Source of the DNA: Agriotes lineatus
Lineage: Eukaryota; Arthropoda; Insecta; Coleoptera; Elateridae
DNA length: 64,000 nt
Assembly (NCBI GenBank): GCA_940337035.1
Contig: CALNHX010002801.1
Coordinates: forward strand, 103,410-167,409
Direction: 5' to 3'
Shown here: one piece after another, positions 43,935-54,290 of the stretch
How the letters are laid out: each line of letters opens with the position of its first letter
Position numbering within the stretch: position 1 is the first letter of the stretch
Made by a program: the position numbers and the translations under genes
The notes under the pieces: model-generated
Databases searched by the model: none
What the model was told of the DNA's origin: nothing
Seen by the model: only the letters and a program-made list of their open reading frames with translations

Positions 43935-44567
43935 AAACCAGAAGTGCTATTATTTGGCAATAAAAACATGCGTAGTTTCTTAGCTTCTTTATTATACATT
44001 TGTTTCCGTTATCGAGACCAAACTTCTAAGTACATTTGTCAGGTTTATCAACACTTAAAGCAACTGTATCCACATAGATTATATTTAAGCATAGAGATAA
44101 AAAAAGAGTTGATGAGGCTTTTGTGTTGTCACAGTTTAATTACTGTGCACCTGTCTATCATGCTGCAATAGAGGCAGTGACTGCTGATCGCATACAGAAA
44201 ATTCAAAATCCATGTCCAAGATTTATCTACAGCATTAGAAAATGTTATCGTATATCTTACAAACTTATAGATTCTGCTTGGCATGAAAGATTGTAGAATA
44301 TTGAAATGTCGAAGTCTTTTTCGTCACATTCTAACGACTAAAAATCCTGCGTATTTCTATAATAAAATAACTTTTGGGACTGATATTTATAATATTTATA
44401 CACGGTTCAGAGGTCTTATATTGCCGCCCATCCACTCCTCGGCTTTGTACGATTTTTTTTCAAATATAATAGATGAAAGTCTTCCTAATTGTTATAAAAC
44501 ACACAAACAACAACATTTTAAAACCAAACTGCGTTCCGACTTGTTTTGGAAACAGTTCCGGAATTAA
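43935..44567 (+). pseudogene. LINE RT fragment, copy 2, reaching the C-terminus
   Basis: The second copy of the RT fragment starts SEVLLFGNKNMRSFLASLL in one frame and continues, after frameshifts, as MKDCRILKCRSLFRHIL, NPAYFYNKITFGTDIYN and RFRGLILPPIHSSALY. It ends LRSDLFWKQFRN and a stop at 44565-44567. This gives the natural C-terminus of the element. Several stops and shifts disable it. Confidence 0.8.
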
Positions 44568-44874
44568 GCATTAATGATCTGTGCTATTTATTTTTGAGCA
44601 TGGACGACAGTGCAGCATTCAAATCTTTATTAATATATGCGCAATGAGCTATTACATAATTGTATTTCTTAAGTTATGGTAGGAATTTCTTATGCATATA
44701 CAATAATTTTCGTATGTACTGAAGGTTTAGGTAGTAGAACAAGAAACAATATTTGTTGTTCTCTGAACCTCGCCTTCTGGTTTTCTGATTCTACTTAATC
44801 ACCCTTGTCGTACTGATAATAGTTTAATTTTGTTATTTGTTAGTTCAGAAAATAAATATTCTTTATTATTGTCA

Positions 44875-45240
44875 GATTTCCCAAAAATTTGCAACAACGG
44901 GATTATTGGTCTGAATTTTGCAGAAGCAAGAATTGGACTCCGACTAATGCTTCACGGTTATGTGAAGTAAGTAGTTTTGAACAAAATTGCACCTACAATA
45001 TTATTGCTTCTCATTTGTTGCAGCGTCACTTTGAAGTATCATGCTATTATGGAAGTTAATAAGCGGCAACTTATGACCGATGTGATAAACTTGAACGACG
45101 ACAGCAGCAAACTATAAAACTTCCATTGATGAATGCAAGTGGACAAAAGAAGTTCCTTGTACTTGGAATAAACGAAAACGCAAGTATAACGGGTAGAAGC
45201 AACTCCACCCATTTCGGCGGCCTTGCAATACGAACTTCCG
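44875..45240 (+). pseudogene. Broken THAP-domain gene, exon/intron structure still visible
   Basis: After an acceptor (TTGTCAG, 44868-44874) the frame reads FPKNLQQRDYWSEFCRSKNW, TPTNASRLCE, the middle of a THAP zinc finger. A 57-bp intron with GT-AG ends (44967-45023) follows. The frame resumes RHFEVSC, completing the CxxHF signature. Downstream the frame is shifted by a one-base deletion and has a TAA. It lacks about 8 bases that are present in a second copy at 45441-45650. The upstream THAP CxxxC part is not found. THAP proteins bind DNA through this zinc finger. The retained intron means this is not a processed copy. Confidence 0.7.
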
Positions 45241-45437
45241 ACTTTTTATTTCATTTGCACCAAGAAGATAGCAGTTATTTTGAGAGCTAGCTTATCTGCT
45301 TTGAAATTGTTTCGGTCAAGATGTGGGTTCCAAGATTGATATTACATAACCTATAAATTATTTCAGATTTCTAATTATTAATTAGACAAATAATTCGCCC
45401 AGCAAAATCAAACAAGGCGGTTATTACCAACGAGCAG

Positions 45438-45722
45438 GTAAATCATGCTGTTATGGAAGTTAAGAAGCGGAAACTTATGACCGATGTGATAAACTTGAAC
45501 GACGACAGCAGCAAATCAAAAAACTTCATGCGGAAGCCATTGATGAATGCCAGTGGACAGAAGAAGTTGCTTGTAGTTCGAATAAACAAAAACGCAAGTA
45601 TAACGGGTAAAAGCAGCCCCACCCATTTCGGCGGCCCTGCAATAGGTCTTATTACAAACAATGGTGATCAGCGTAGACAGCAAGTATTTGTCGGTAACAA
45701 GGGTACAGCTTACAGAATCTAG
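45438..45722 (+). pseudogene. Duplicated THAP-gene downstream segment with open frame
   Basis: This segment repeats 45037-45230 at an offset of about 404 bases. Here the frame is open: QVNHAVMEVKKRKLMTDVIN, NLNDDSSKSKNFMRKPL, NKNASITGKSSPTHFGG, GLITNNGDQRRQQVFVGN, then a stop at 45720-45722. Lys/Arg-rich and unstructured, without a known domain. It may be the last exon of the THAP gene (after an acceptor near 45439), with the upstream copy a degenerate tandem duplicate. It ends about 105 bp before the mariner insertion. Confidence 0.5.
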
Positions 45723-45827
45723 ATTGACTCTCAAGGTAGGCCATGAAGGGCGCTGTAATAATATTTGATTTCACTGAATTGGCAATATATGGAAAGAAGT
45801 AATTGTCACATATACAAAGTTTGGTTA

Positions 45828-47266
45828 TACAGGGTGATTCGGGAGGAAGTGGCAATATTTTGAGGACATGTCGAGGAAGCCAAACTAAGCAAAATAAGCT
45901 CATATGTTTAAGTCCGATTTTCATTTGTTTCAGGGATAATTGACTTTTTCTTAAAATGTCAAATCTCAAAGTGACAGTTGTTCAACATTAGTTTTATGAA
46001 GTTGTAAAAATGCCCCACAAATTTAGTCATAAAGAATATGCCGATATGATATTTGTTTATGGGTTCTGTAATGGTAGTAATGTTCGTGCAGTGGAGGAGT
46101 ATCGACGTCGTTTTCCGAATCGAAGAATTCCTAACAAGCGAGTATTTCAAACTGTTTTTACACAAGCCGGCGAAACTGGGACATTTCCAAATGCAAGTAT
46201 TGTTTCTGAAAGAGAACACGGAATCGCTGTTGGACTTGAAGAAGATATTCTGGATGTGGTAGACGAAAATCCAGAGATAAGTACAAGACTCATCGCAATC
46301 CAATTTGAAATACCACAAACAATGGCTTGGAAAACACTTAAACAACAGGGTTTGAACGCTTATCATTTGCAAAAAGTACAAAATCTCCACGAAGGCGATT
46401 ATCCTTTAAGGCTACAATTTTGTCGTTGGATTCGGGAAAACAGAAGATTGTGTAAAGACATTTTGTGGTCGGATGAAGCTCAATTTACGCGAGATGGAAT
46501 TAACAATTGCCACAATAATCATCGATGGTCGGACGAAAATCCCCATACTACGATAGAACACAATTTCCAACATCGATTTAGCATTGACGTTTGGTGCGAT
46601 ATTCTAAATGATCAATTATTCGGTCCTTTCGTATTAGATGCGCGCCTTACTGGACAAGGATATTTACGTTTTTTAGAAGACCATTTAGAAGAAATATTGG
46701 ACGAAGCACCTTTAAATATTCGACAACGAATTATCTTCCAACATGATGGAGCGCCTCCTCACTATTCTAATAATGTACAATATTTTCTGAATACCACTTT
46801 CGGCGATCGTTGGATTGGCAGAGGCGGTCCGCATCCTTGGCCACCGAGATCACCGGATCTCACTCCCCTCGATTTTTGCCTTTGGGGATGGATGAAGTCG
46901 TTAGTTTATGCTACTAAAGTGGAAACGAGGGAAGCGTTACTAGATCGTATTCTTAATACAGCAGCTATCATTAGAGCGAACAATCGGTCATTGAAACTCG
47001 CTACTAGTGCAGTCTATAAACGCGCAAATAAGTGTATCGAAGTGGGCGGTGGAGTTTTCGAAAATTTGTCGTAAATTAATGCTATTTTGTTTATTTTTGT
47101 AATTCATTTTGTAATGAATTTTTGTTTACCTTTTAAATTATACAATTAATCAAAATATCTCCGAAACAAATGAAAATCGGACTTGAACATATGAGTTTAT
47201 TTTGCTTATTTTGACTTCGTCGATATGTCTTCAAAATATTGCCACTTCCTCCCGAATCACCCTGTA
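45828..47266 (+). mobile_element. Apparently complete mariner-superfamily transposon with TIRs of about 100 bp
   Basis: The element at 45830-47264 (1435 bp) is flanked by TA (45828-45829 and 47265-47266). The ends are inverse copies starting CAGGGTGATTCGGGAGGAAG. Similarity runs for about 100 bp, through AAGTCCGATTTTCATTTGTT, with around ten differences. Between them is one open transposase gene (46010-47074). Everything expected for an autonomous copy is present by eye: both ends, the TA duplication and an uninterrupted frame. Confidence 0.92.
46010..47074 (+). CDS. Mariner-superfamily transposase, intact 354 residues
   Basis: A DDE/D-type transposase that would cut and rejoin the element at TA sites. 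The N-terminal helix-turn-helix starts MPHKFSHKEYADMIFVYGF, followed by EEYRRRFPNRRIPNKRVF, the insect family with a DUF4817-type N-terminus. The catalytic motifs are LWSDEAQFTRDG (first Asp), IIFQHDGAPPHYSNN (second Asp) and WPPRSPDLTPLDFCLWG (third Asp). By my count 36 residues separate the second and third Asp, longer than the 34 of classical mariner. The ATG lies 180 bp inside the left end, and the stop about 190 bp before the right end. Length is normal for the family and no disabling change is visible. Confidence 0.93.
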   Translation: MPHKFSHKEYADMIFVYGFCNGSNVRAVEEYRRRFPNRRIPNKRVFQTVFTQAGETGTFPNASIVSEREHGIAVGLEEDILDVVDENPEISTRLIAIQFEIPQTMAWKTLKQQGLNAYHLQKVQNLHEGDYPLRLQFCRWIRENRRLCKDILWSDEAQFTRDGINNCHNNHRWSDENPHTTIEHNFQHRFSIDVWCDILNDQLFGPFVLDARLTGQGYLRFLEDHLEEILDEAPLNIRQRIIFQHDGAPPHYSNNVQYFLNTTFGDRWIGRGGPHPWPPRSPDLTPLDFCLWGWMKSLVYATKVETREALLDRILNTAAIIRANNRSLKLATSAVYKRANKCIEVGGGVFENLS

Positions 47267-47788
47267 TTTTAAATGACAAGTAATCAGTAGCGGTGGATAG
47301 AGGGATTTCGTTTGCGCAGTGACTAACGTCATATCACAGATTATCTGTGTTTTAAAGTGTAAAAATTGCTGTTGCTGTTGATTTTGTTAATTCTGTTATT
47401 TGGTTATTGCTATTGTTATTGTCGCTATTTTTGTGTGTGTTGTTAATTCTGTTTAGAAATGCCTCCGATTTATTTAGTCGTTTCGCTTAGATAAGGTTAA
47501 CAATTTAATGTCAATATGATAGATGTCAAAAATTTTACCAATACAAAACTTGGAAATTACTAGATTCTAACATTAGTTCCAATTTTCACCGTACTTCATC
47601 TAGAACCTGTAAGCTGAACCATATAGGTTCTTGCATACAATGTATAGTCAATTCGTAATAAAATTGATGATTTATATATTTTCATTAACAGCTATGCTAA
47701 TAAATTTCTCTGTTTTTTGTTTAACCAAATATCACTTAGCTGTTAATTAAACAATAAATTGTGATATTACGGTTTCTAGGAGGAAAGC
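47267..47788. other. No gene seen
   Basis: AT-rich, with a TTGCTATTGTTATTGTCGC simple-sequence stretch near 47400-47440. Nothing else is recognisable. Confidence 0.5.
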
Positions 47789-48256
47789 TTGAATATGATT
47801 AGTTTATACCTAGATAACCGAAAGCAATTCACATGCTGTAATGACCCCAAATCCACTGTGGAACATATCCTTCAGCGAATCCCGCACGGCTCAATATTAG
47901 GTCCCATGTTATTTTTAATTTTCATCAACGATCTGCACAATGGCTCACCAGAAGCCGACATAACGCTGTTTGCAGATGACACTACGGCAAAAAAGTCAAA
48001 TTCTACTCTAAGCGTTTTACTTAATGAGATAAAAGCAGTACAAAATAATTTATCAATTTGGTTTACTGCAAATGATCTGATCCTAAACCAGCAGAAAACA
48101 AAGGTCGTGGTTTTCTCTCAACAAAAAATAAATGGTTTTACAGATCCTAATAGCATGAAATTCCTAGGGGTCTGCATGGATCCATTGCTTTCGTGGAATA
48201 TGCATATTGATAATAATATATCGAAAAATATCTCTGAAAAACTAATTCTTTTGTAA
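47789..48256 (+). pseudogene. LINE reverse transcriptase palm fragment
   Basis: This 155-codon open piece of RT reads ISLYLDNRKQFTCCND, HGSILGPMLFLIFINDLHNG, ITLFADDTTAKKSNS (catalytic FADD) and KFLGVCMDPLLSWNMHID. The usual GVPQGS reads RIPHGS. It stops at a TAA after KLILL, where the family text would continue; EPASAKNFEKTEIT after the stop is the eroded continuation. Motif A and the endonuclease are absent. It resembles CR1/Jockey-like RTs but differs from the 9.6-13.5 kb element. Confidence 0.82.
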
Positions 48257-48601
48257 GAACCTGCATCTGCCAAAAATTTCGAAAAAACTGAAATAACTCG
48301 AAAATGGCGCACTGTAAACATATGACGTCTCAAACGAAGTTAGATTGAAATTCAGCGTAAATCTTAAAAATTCTATTAAAACTGGGACATTCTATTTAAA
48401 ATAACGAAGTTGGGATCCCTCTCCCGGTTTATCGGAAGTTTCAGAAAACTAAAAATATTTTAGTAGAAACGAGCTTTTCGGAAAATTTTTAGAAAACTAG
48501 TTTCAGTAATTTCCCATATACATATCTACTCAACTCGTAGTGATAGACCGTGTATAGATTACTCATGCATTGCCTGCGAGAAATTTTAATAAAAATACTA
48601 A

Positions 48602-49398
48602 CCCTTAATCGGGATACGGAAAGTTTGTTCCCCACATTTCGTTCCCCACATTTCGTACCTCACATTTCGTTCCCGGGATATTTCGTCTCCCCACATCTCG
48701 TACCCGGAAACTTCGTTGCCGACTGAGCTCAATTTGTCTCCTAGATTATAGGGTGTTGAAAAATTAGTGCAGCGATCGAAATACAGTTAGATAATGAAAA
48801 ATATTTTAATTTACTTATTTATTATAATAAACTTATAAGAACAAAATAAATTATATTTATTAAAAATACGGTTTTATCTAAATGTATTCCTTGTATCTTG
48901 TATACGGCTATAATTTCTCATCCTGAACAACTTTTCTTAGTAATATTTTGCCGTATTATGAACAATAAGGGTAGTTTACCTGAAAAGAAAATAATTTTTG
49001 CTTAACTGTCAAGGCCGACTTATTTTTGAAAAACTGAAAATTTTCTTAAAATTCTCTACAAACCAAGCAGGAATTTTAATTCCTATAACATTTTTATGTA
49101 AAACTAAAAATAAAATTGAATTCCCTCTTGTAAACTCAATCCGGGGACATACTATTCTTATAAGTTTATTATAATAAATAAATTAATTAAAATATCTTTT
49201 ATTTTCCTAACTGAATTCCGATTGCTGCAGTCGTTTTTCAATACCCTGTAATCTAGGAAACAAATTGAGCTCGGTCGGGAACGAAGTTTCCGGGTACGAG
49301 ATGTGGAGCGACGAAATATCCCGGGAACGAAATGTGGGGTACGAAATGTGGGGAACGAAATGTATGGAACCAACTTTCCGCAAACAACCCCCTTAATC
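48602..49398. mobile_element. Foldback/MULE-like element: long inverted repeats with internal tandem repeats, 9-bp TSD
   Basis: A 9-bp direct repeat CCCTTAATC stands at 48602-48610 and 49390-49398. The 779 bp between form a long palindrome. The outer arms (48611-48790 and 49205-49389) contain head-to-tail variants of CACATTTCGTTCCC, about five per arm, then GGAAACTTCGTTGCCGAC, CTCAATTTGT.TCCTAGATTA. The inner parts (TTTATTATAATAAACTTATAAG) are complementary too. No coding capacity. Tandem repeats within long inverted arms plus a 9-bp duplication are the pattern of Drosophila Foldback elements and MULE-derived MITEs. Confidence 0.85.
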
Positions 49399-52300
49399 AA
49401 CTCAAGAGTTACCTTCATCTTTAATTTATTAAGATTAATATTAAACAATATCTTATTTTGTTTATTATTTATTAAGCAACCAGTTAGATGTACGCAAAGA
49501 AAAATTATTTTTTTAGATGTTCAGTTAATTAACAGATGCACACGTTTTTATCCTTGTTAACAAATTGCTGCATTTCTTGTGAACTTCACTCAACTCCTAA
49601 GATATTTATCTTTGAATGTTGGTTTCCTGTGACTCGTTGTCCAAGTAACTGGAGTTTAACCTGGATCGCCGGAGTGTTTTTGCAGTCACGCTTGATAAAC
49701 AGCAGATTTTTACAAGTGTGTTTCTTATTGTTCGTGGTTATACGGTTACAATTAGTTTTCAAACGCTAATGAAATTGCGAAAGCCGAGCTGAAATTTGTA
49801 CGCAATTGGCGCTGGAACTCGAGGGTGTAATAGAGAACGAGTGTGTGTTTTTGGGTCGCTGGCAGAAGTGAACGTCGGGCGAGAAATTTTCTGAAGTTGC
49901 GTTTTAGCGCAAGCCTAAAGCAAGGGTCCCAGAATATTTTGGAAAACTATTAAAGCAGGTAAGCGTTGCAATAGCTGCTGGCAACTTTATGAGAAGCGTT
50001 GAAGTTTTGCAGACACTGCAGTTTGACGATTTTGTGCCAGCAAGTCAACAAATAAAGTCAGTAAGAGAATAGCCGTGGGCAACTATAAGTAACAATTTTA
50101 GGTAGTTGAATAACTGTAATTCGTTAGTAATCACTGCAGGTGGATGATTTAATACCATATTTGGTTAAGTCAACGTATGTATGCGCACGCTTTCTTGTGC
50201 TCGGTGCGCACTGGCTTTCAAAATACGCTAAGTAAGGTGTCGGTACAATGACGTCGTTGACAAATACCGTTATAGATTAGTCTAACAAAGTTATTGTAGG
50301 AAAGGAAAATATGATTTTGTTTTCCGTACAGTTTGACTAATGTGGATAAGCCACCTCCATATTTTTATCAGTTTTATGGACGCATAAGCGTAAAATACAT
50401 GGCTAGGTCTTTTATCTGTTCAATATTTATATTTAATTGTTCAGGCTATTGAAAGCCTATTGTAGTTTTCTGGTTCATCGAATTCAAACCCTATTGCATT
50501 TTATATGTCGAAAGTCAATCAAAATTCACAAAGGAATAAAGAAAAACCAACATTTTCAACTAATCCAGCTGCAACTATTACTATTCTAAATAAATACTAG
50601 CTATTCTAAGTGCTGCAAGGTATAATAAAGCAAGGTGATTTATATTATAAAAATTTATGTTTTTGTAGTAAAGACAAAAGCTGTATTATATTATACTAGC
50701 AGTCCAGTGAGACAAATGTCTCATTTAATAAAACAAAAAAGACCGTTTTGCAAATAGAACGCGTATTCACCACACGTACGTATATGACGTCATTGTTGGT
50801 AGCAAACTACCAGTCGCATTCGCCTTGATAAAATTTGCCTAGAATCTAACCTAAAAAGTTCGGATTAGGATAATTAAGATAATAATTAGTGTTAGAGACT
50901 CAAATTCGGTTCCTGACCTGACATGACCATTCCAAACATATAACTTTAATAACTTTTTTCTCTATCTCTTACGGTTTGGCTGCTGAAACAGCGTCCCGGA
51001 CGGACGGACGGACGGACAGACAAGTCTATTATATATACGGATTCTTATAAGGAAGCTAATAAACAATTTGATAACATAATTTCAAGTTTTATCCAAGGGC
51101 ATAAGAAATTCTACAAGAAGTTATTACATGACTACACTCGGATGATATCAAGGAAACAAAAAAAGTTGCAAACAATAGGGAAGTGTAGTGAATTAGATCG
51201 ATAGCCGGAATTATTGAAACTCTTATTCTTTTGGAGAGAGATCAACTTACAATAAAACCACTCTTCCACTGCCTCGTTAGCTGAGAAAACTGAATGTACA
51301 TTTGCATAGAATTCCAGCTCCGGCTTATTAGGCTTGATTAAAATTACATGGATAGTCAATCTGCTTCTGACAGCACCTTATTTCGCTAAATTATGTGAAA
51401 CAGCCCCTAAAATACCGGCTTTCCAGACTCTCCAACATCAGCGGACTAGAAATTACTGAATTTTGCATATCCGTTGGCTTGCTATAATCTAATCTTTAAT
51501 TATAAAATAACTTCTAGAAAACTAAAATACCAGCATTCGCTTTTCCAATAACTCGTTGAAATTAAAATTCTCTATTGCATATTTTCGTTGGAAGAATTTG
51601 TACCAAATGCAATAAGAGGTTTGTAATATGTATATTAATAGTTTTATCAATGCGTGCTATGTTTGGTAAATATATGACCAATAACAATATCTCCCTAATT
51701 GGTTCTCCCATGGCAATACAACTTTGGAGTCTATTAGAAAGGATGTCAATGTATTTATTTGCCAAGCCGAATCATCTTGAAGTTACTTGGTCGATTGTGG
51801 TATACAGTGGTATAAAGTTAAAATTTAGACAGACCTGCAGAGCTTATCGTACGTGACCCTATTATGGTACCTTTTGGAAGAAGGTCGAATTGTAGCCATT
51901 ATGTCTATCGAAGGAGAGTAAATATACTAGGATGTTTAAGATATGTACCGCTGAAGGATTAGATCTAGAACTACATCAGAACTAGATCTTCCAGGTTTGC
52001 CAGTTTTATGGGTCGGGTAGCGAATAGGAAGGGTTTTCCATTTTGTGGAGCACATCGTATCAAATTTAAAGCGCTGTGCAAAGATTAGTAATTGTCCAGA
52101 TATAATCTAGCAAAAAGGTTGCTTATGATCAATCTATAGTTTTGCGACCCTCCTGCATCCCGGCGTAGTTCTGACGTAGCATGTATAGATTATTACCAAT
52201 TTTGTAAGTGTTTATAAGCAAGTAAGCTTACCATTCTGATGTAACAAATGTCCCCGCCTTCAGAGCTTTGCACCATTGTATCAATACTGTGTTTTCCTGT

Positions 52301-53203
52301 AGAACGCTTTCTTAAGCGCACATATGTGGAGGTCCTGCATTCGTGCCACATGAAATCACGAGAAGCAGGTTCAATTCCTAGGAATTGTTTTGCTTGCCCT
52401 TTTCTGTTGCCGTCATAGTTTTACGGCTAGATTTCTTAAATGTATTTTGACTCCTTTTGTTTTAACAGAGTTTACTGTATGGCTGTATTTTGTAGAGCTC
52501 AGTGCAGTTCCGCGGATTTTGAAGTCAAATAGGCCATTTCAGAGATTACGAAACGAAGTAAGTTCCAGATCTCGAAGTTGATCATCGCACACTGTTTGTG
52601 ATTGCTGAGGAGTTTTTCTTGGTCTACCATTGGCATCTAAAGTACTAATGTGGCGCCTTAAAATAACAAGACTTTTATAGGTACAGTCGTGTTCAAAAAT
52701 GTGTTGTAAGTTTATTGGTGGTTGTGTTGTTACTCAACAAAAGCTCATACTGTATCATCAACTAGGCAGACCTAGATGTATACCTTCAAAATATTTGTAA
52801 ATACTATTGGCAACTGAATCCAAGCGCTACGCCACCATGCGGTAGAATTTTGAACTGTATCAATGAGGTCGAAATTTACACTCGCATTGAGCTAAATGGT
52901 TTATGCTAACTTTTGTTGGCTTATTACAAAGTTACTAATGCGAGAAACGTCTTTATACTAGGGAATATTTATTCTGGCAACTTTCTCCTCTGACTCAGAC
53001 CTACAACTACCCCGCTAATCACTATTTAAATTCTTTTACTTTTATTTTCGAGCGCAGCTGTAATACGGTGGTACATGCCTACATTTATTTACCTTGCTTC
53101 TTCTTGTTTTTAATAGGTTTGTTCTTGCTGAAGTTCAGTGTCTTGTTTATATTTATTAATTTATTGTTTATATTTTTAATAACGGAATATCTTTAACGTA
53201 AAA
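49399..53203. other. No gene seen: 3.8 kb
   Basis: AT-rich with slightly GC-richer patches at 49780-49960 and 52240-52600, where the short open frames have no domain. A GGAC tetranucleotide repeat lies at 50997-51021. A sequence resembling a Tc1-type end (TACAGTCGTGTTCAAAAATG) stands alone at 52682. Confidence 0.45.
50997..51021. repeat. GGAC tetranucleotide repeat
   Basis: Five GGAC units then AGAC. The complementary GTCC/GTCT motif recurs near 38500 and 60090, each time followed by a stretch containing TATATA, so the three may be remnants of one repeat family. Confidence 0.8.
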
Positions 53204-53512
53204 ATGGTTCGTGAACGTGAGGGAGCTAGATTTTCTCCTGTACCAAATAAATCGAAACGGTTTTGTTGCGTGTATGGTTGTAAATCACTATCAAAACGCG
53301 ATACAACTGTGCGGTTCCATAAGTTTCCTAAAGAAGGAGAATTTGTAAAAATTAATAATCAGAAAGCAGATCGGCGAAAGGAATGGATTCGTTTACTTAC
53401 AATGGTGAAAAAAGTTACAGAAAGTATGCATGTTTGTTCTCTGCATTTTAAAAAAGAAGATTATATTCTTCCTGGTGAGCACAATACTTATTATCGTAAT
53501 GATATAAATTAA
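53204..53512 (+). CDS. THAP-domain protein, short reading frame
   Basis: This 102-residue frame from ATG at 53204 (context AAAAATGG) covers a complete THAP zinc finger. The first Cys pair is FCCVYGCKSLS, followed by TTVRFHKFPKEGE, then RRKEWIRLL and the second half MHVCSLHFKKEDYILP. The C2CH residues are present, and THAP domains of this kind bind DNA and occur in host regulators and P-element-type transposases. After EHNTYYRNDIN the frame ends with TAA, while basic text SKRKTSLTPKFVG continues in another frame, so the protein may be truncated by a shift or may end here. No intron is visible. Confidence 0.7.
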   Translation: MVREREGARFSPVPNKSKRFCCVYGCKSLSKRDTTVRFHKFPKEGEFVKINNQKADRRKEWIRLLTMVKKVTESMHVCSLHFKKEDYILPGEHNTYYRNDIN

Positions 53513-53779
53513 AATGTATAATGCAAAACCAATAACACAAGAAGTAAACGCAAAACAAGTTTAACGCCGAAGTTTGTAGGCAAAGAGCAACGACACTTGT
53601 TTTAACATTTTCTTGACTTTGGCACCCACAATAAATAACATGTCCAGAATTAATTAATTGTTCCCCTTCAATATAATTTCTAGAAGAAAATGTTGCTTGT
53701 GCATAATTGCAAATATTCACGACACTTTACTTACAATCAACCGTTTGACTGACTTCTGCGCGTGTAACGAACTTATTTA

Positions 53780-54290
53780 TTTGTACTATTGATGACTAAT
53801 ACGTGACTATTAAAGTATCATTAGAACATCTTTAACTACATTCCATAAGACTTAAAATTCCCGAATAGTTGCTGTGTGTAAGAAATACTTACCTACTAGA
53901 AATAGAAACTTTGTAAATAATGCAGCATGACTTAATAGCAAATTGATGTACTCACGGCTGGTGAAATTATTTATTTCTATCAAAACAGCTCTATTAAAGT
54001 CCCATTTAAACATCTTTAATTAAAATGCATATCATGAAGACTTATAATTTCTCAATATTAGGCCCGTAAAATTATTTAAGAAAATACTAGAAATCTGTTA
54101 AATGTAGCATTGGTATATTTACGCACTACTGATTAAATTATTTATTTATGGTAAAACAGCCCTATTAAAATCCCGTTTACACATCTTTAATTAAAGTGCA
54201 TACCATGAAAGCTTAAAATATCCCAATATTATGCCCCTAAAATTATTTAAATAAATACTAAAAAACATTTAAAATCAGTGCTTAAGTAGG
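53780..54290. repeat. Degenerate tandem repeat, unit about 170-185 bp, three copies
   Basis: Landmarks repeat in the same order: a GACTATTAAA/CTCTATTAAAGTCCC/CCCTATTAAAATCCC block, CATCTTTAA(T/C)TA at 53827, 54011 and 54182, CAT(A/G)A.GACTTA(A/T)AAT, and a TACTAGAAA-type motif. Copies 2 and 3 are closest. No coding content. It sits just downstream of the THAP frame. Confidence 0.75.

Larger units (their letters stand above)
42469..44330 (+). repeat. Tandem segmental duplication of about 0.9 kb, two copies
   Basis: Copy 1 (42469-43390) and copy 2 (43391-about 44310) contain the same blocks in order: a minisatellite, a GC-rich unique block (GAACGTGGAATCTC, CGTACCGTTGTGAACCACGC, TTTTATCGATTTCC, GTCCGAGGGAACATTACAG), and a LINE RT fragment starting AACCAGAAGTGCTATTATTT or a close variant. 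The spacing between copies is 889 bases in the GC-rich block and 934 in the RT part, because copy 1 lacks about 45 bases near 42945. The junction falls in the RT fragment at GTCTTTTT. Copies are diverged at many positions, so the event is not recent. Confidence 0.88.

Noticed and set aside
46053..46390. Extra frames inside the intact mariner transposase, on both strands
   Set aside because: They overlap the verified transposase frame and have no independent motif.
52682..52710. Left end of a Tc1-like element (TACAGTCGTGTTCAAAAATG)
   Set aside because: I could not find an inverse partner end or a transposase nearby; a single 14-base resemblance is not enough.
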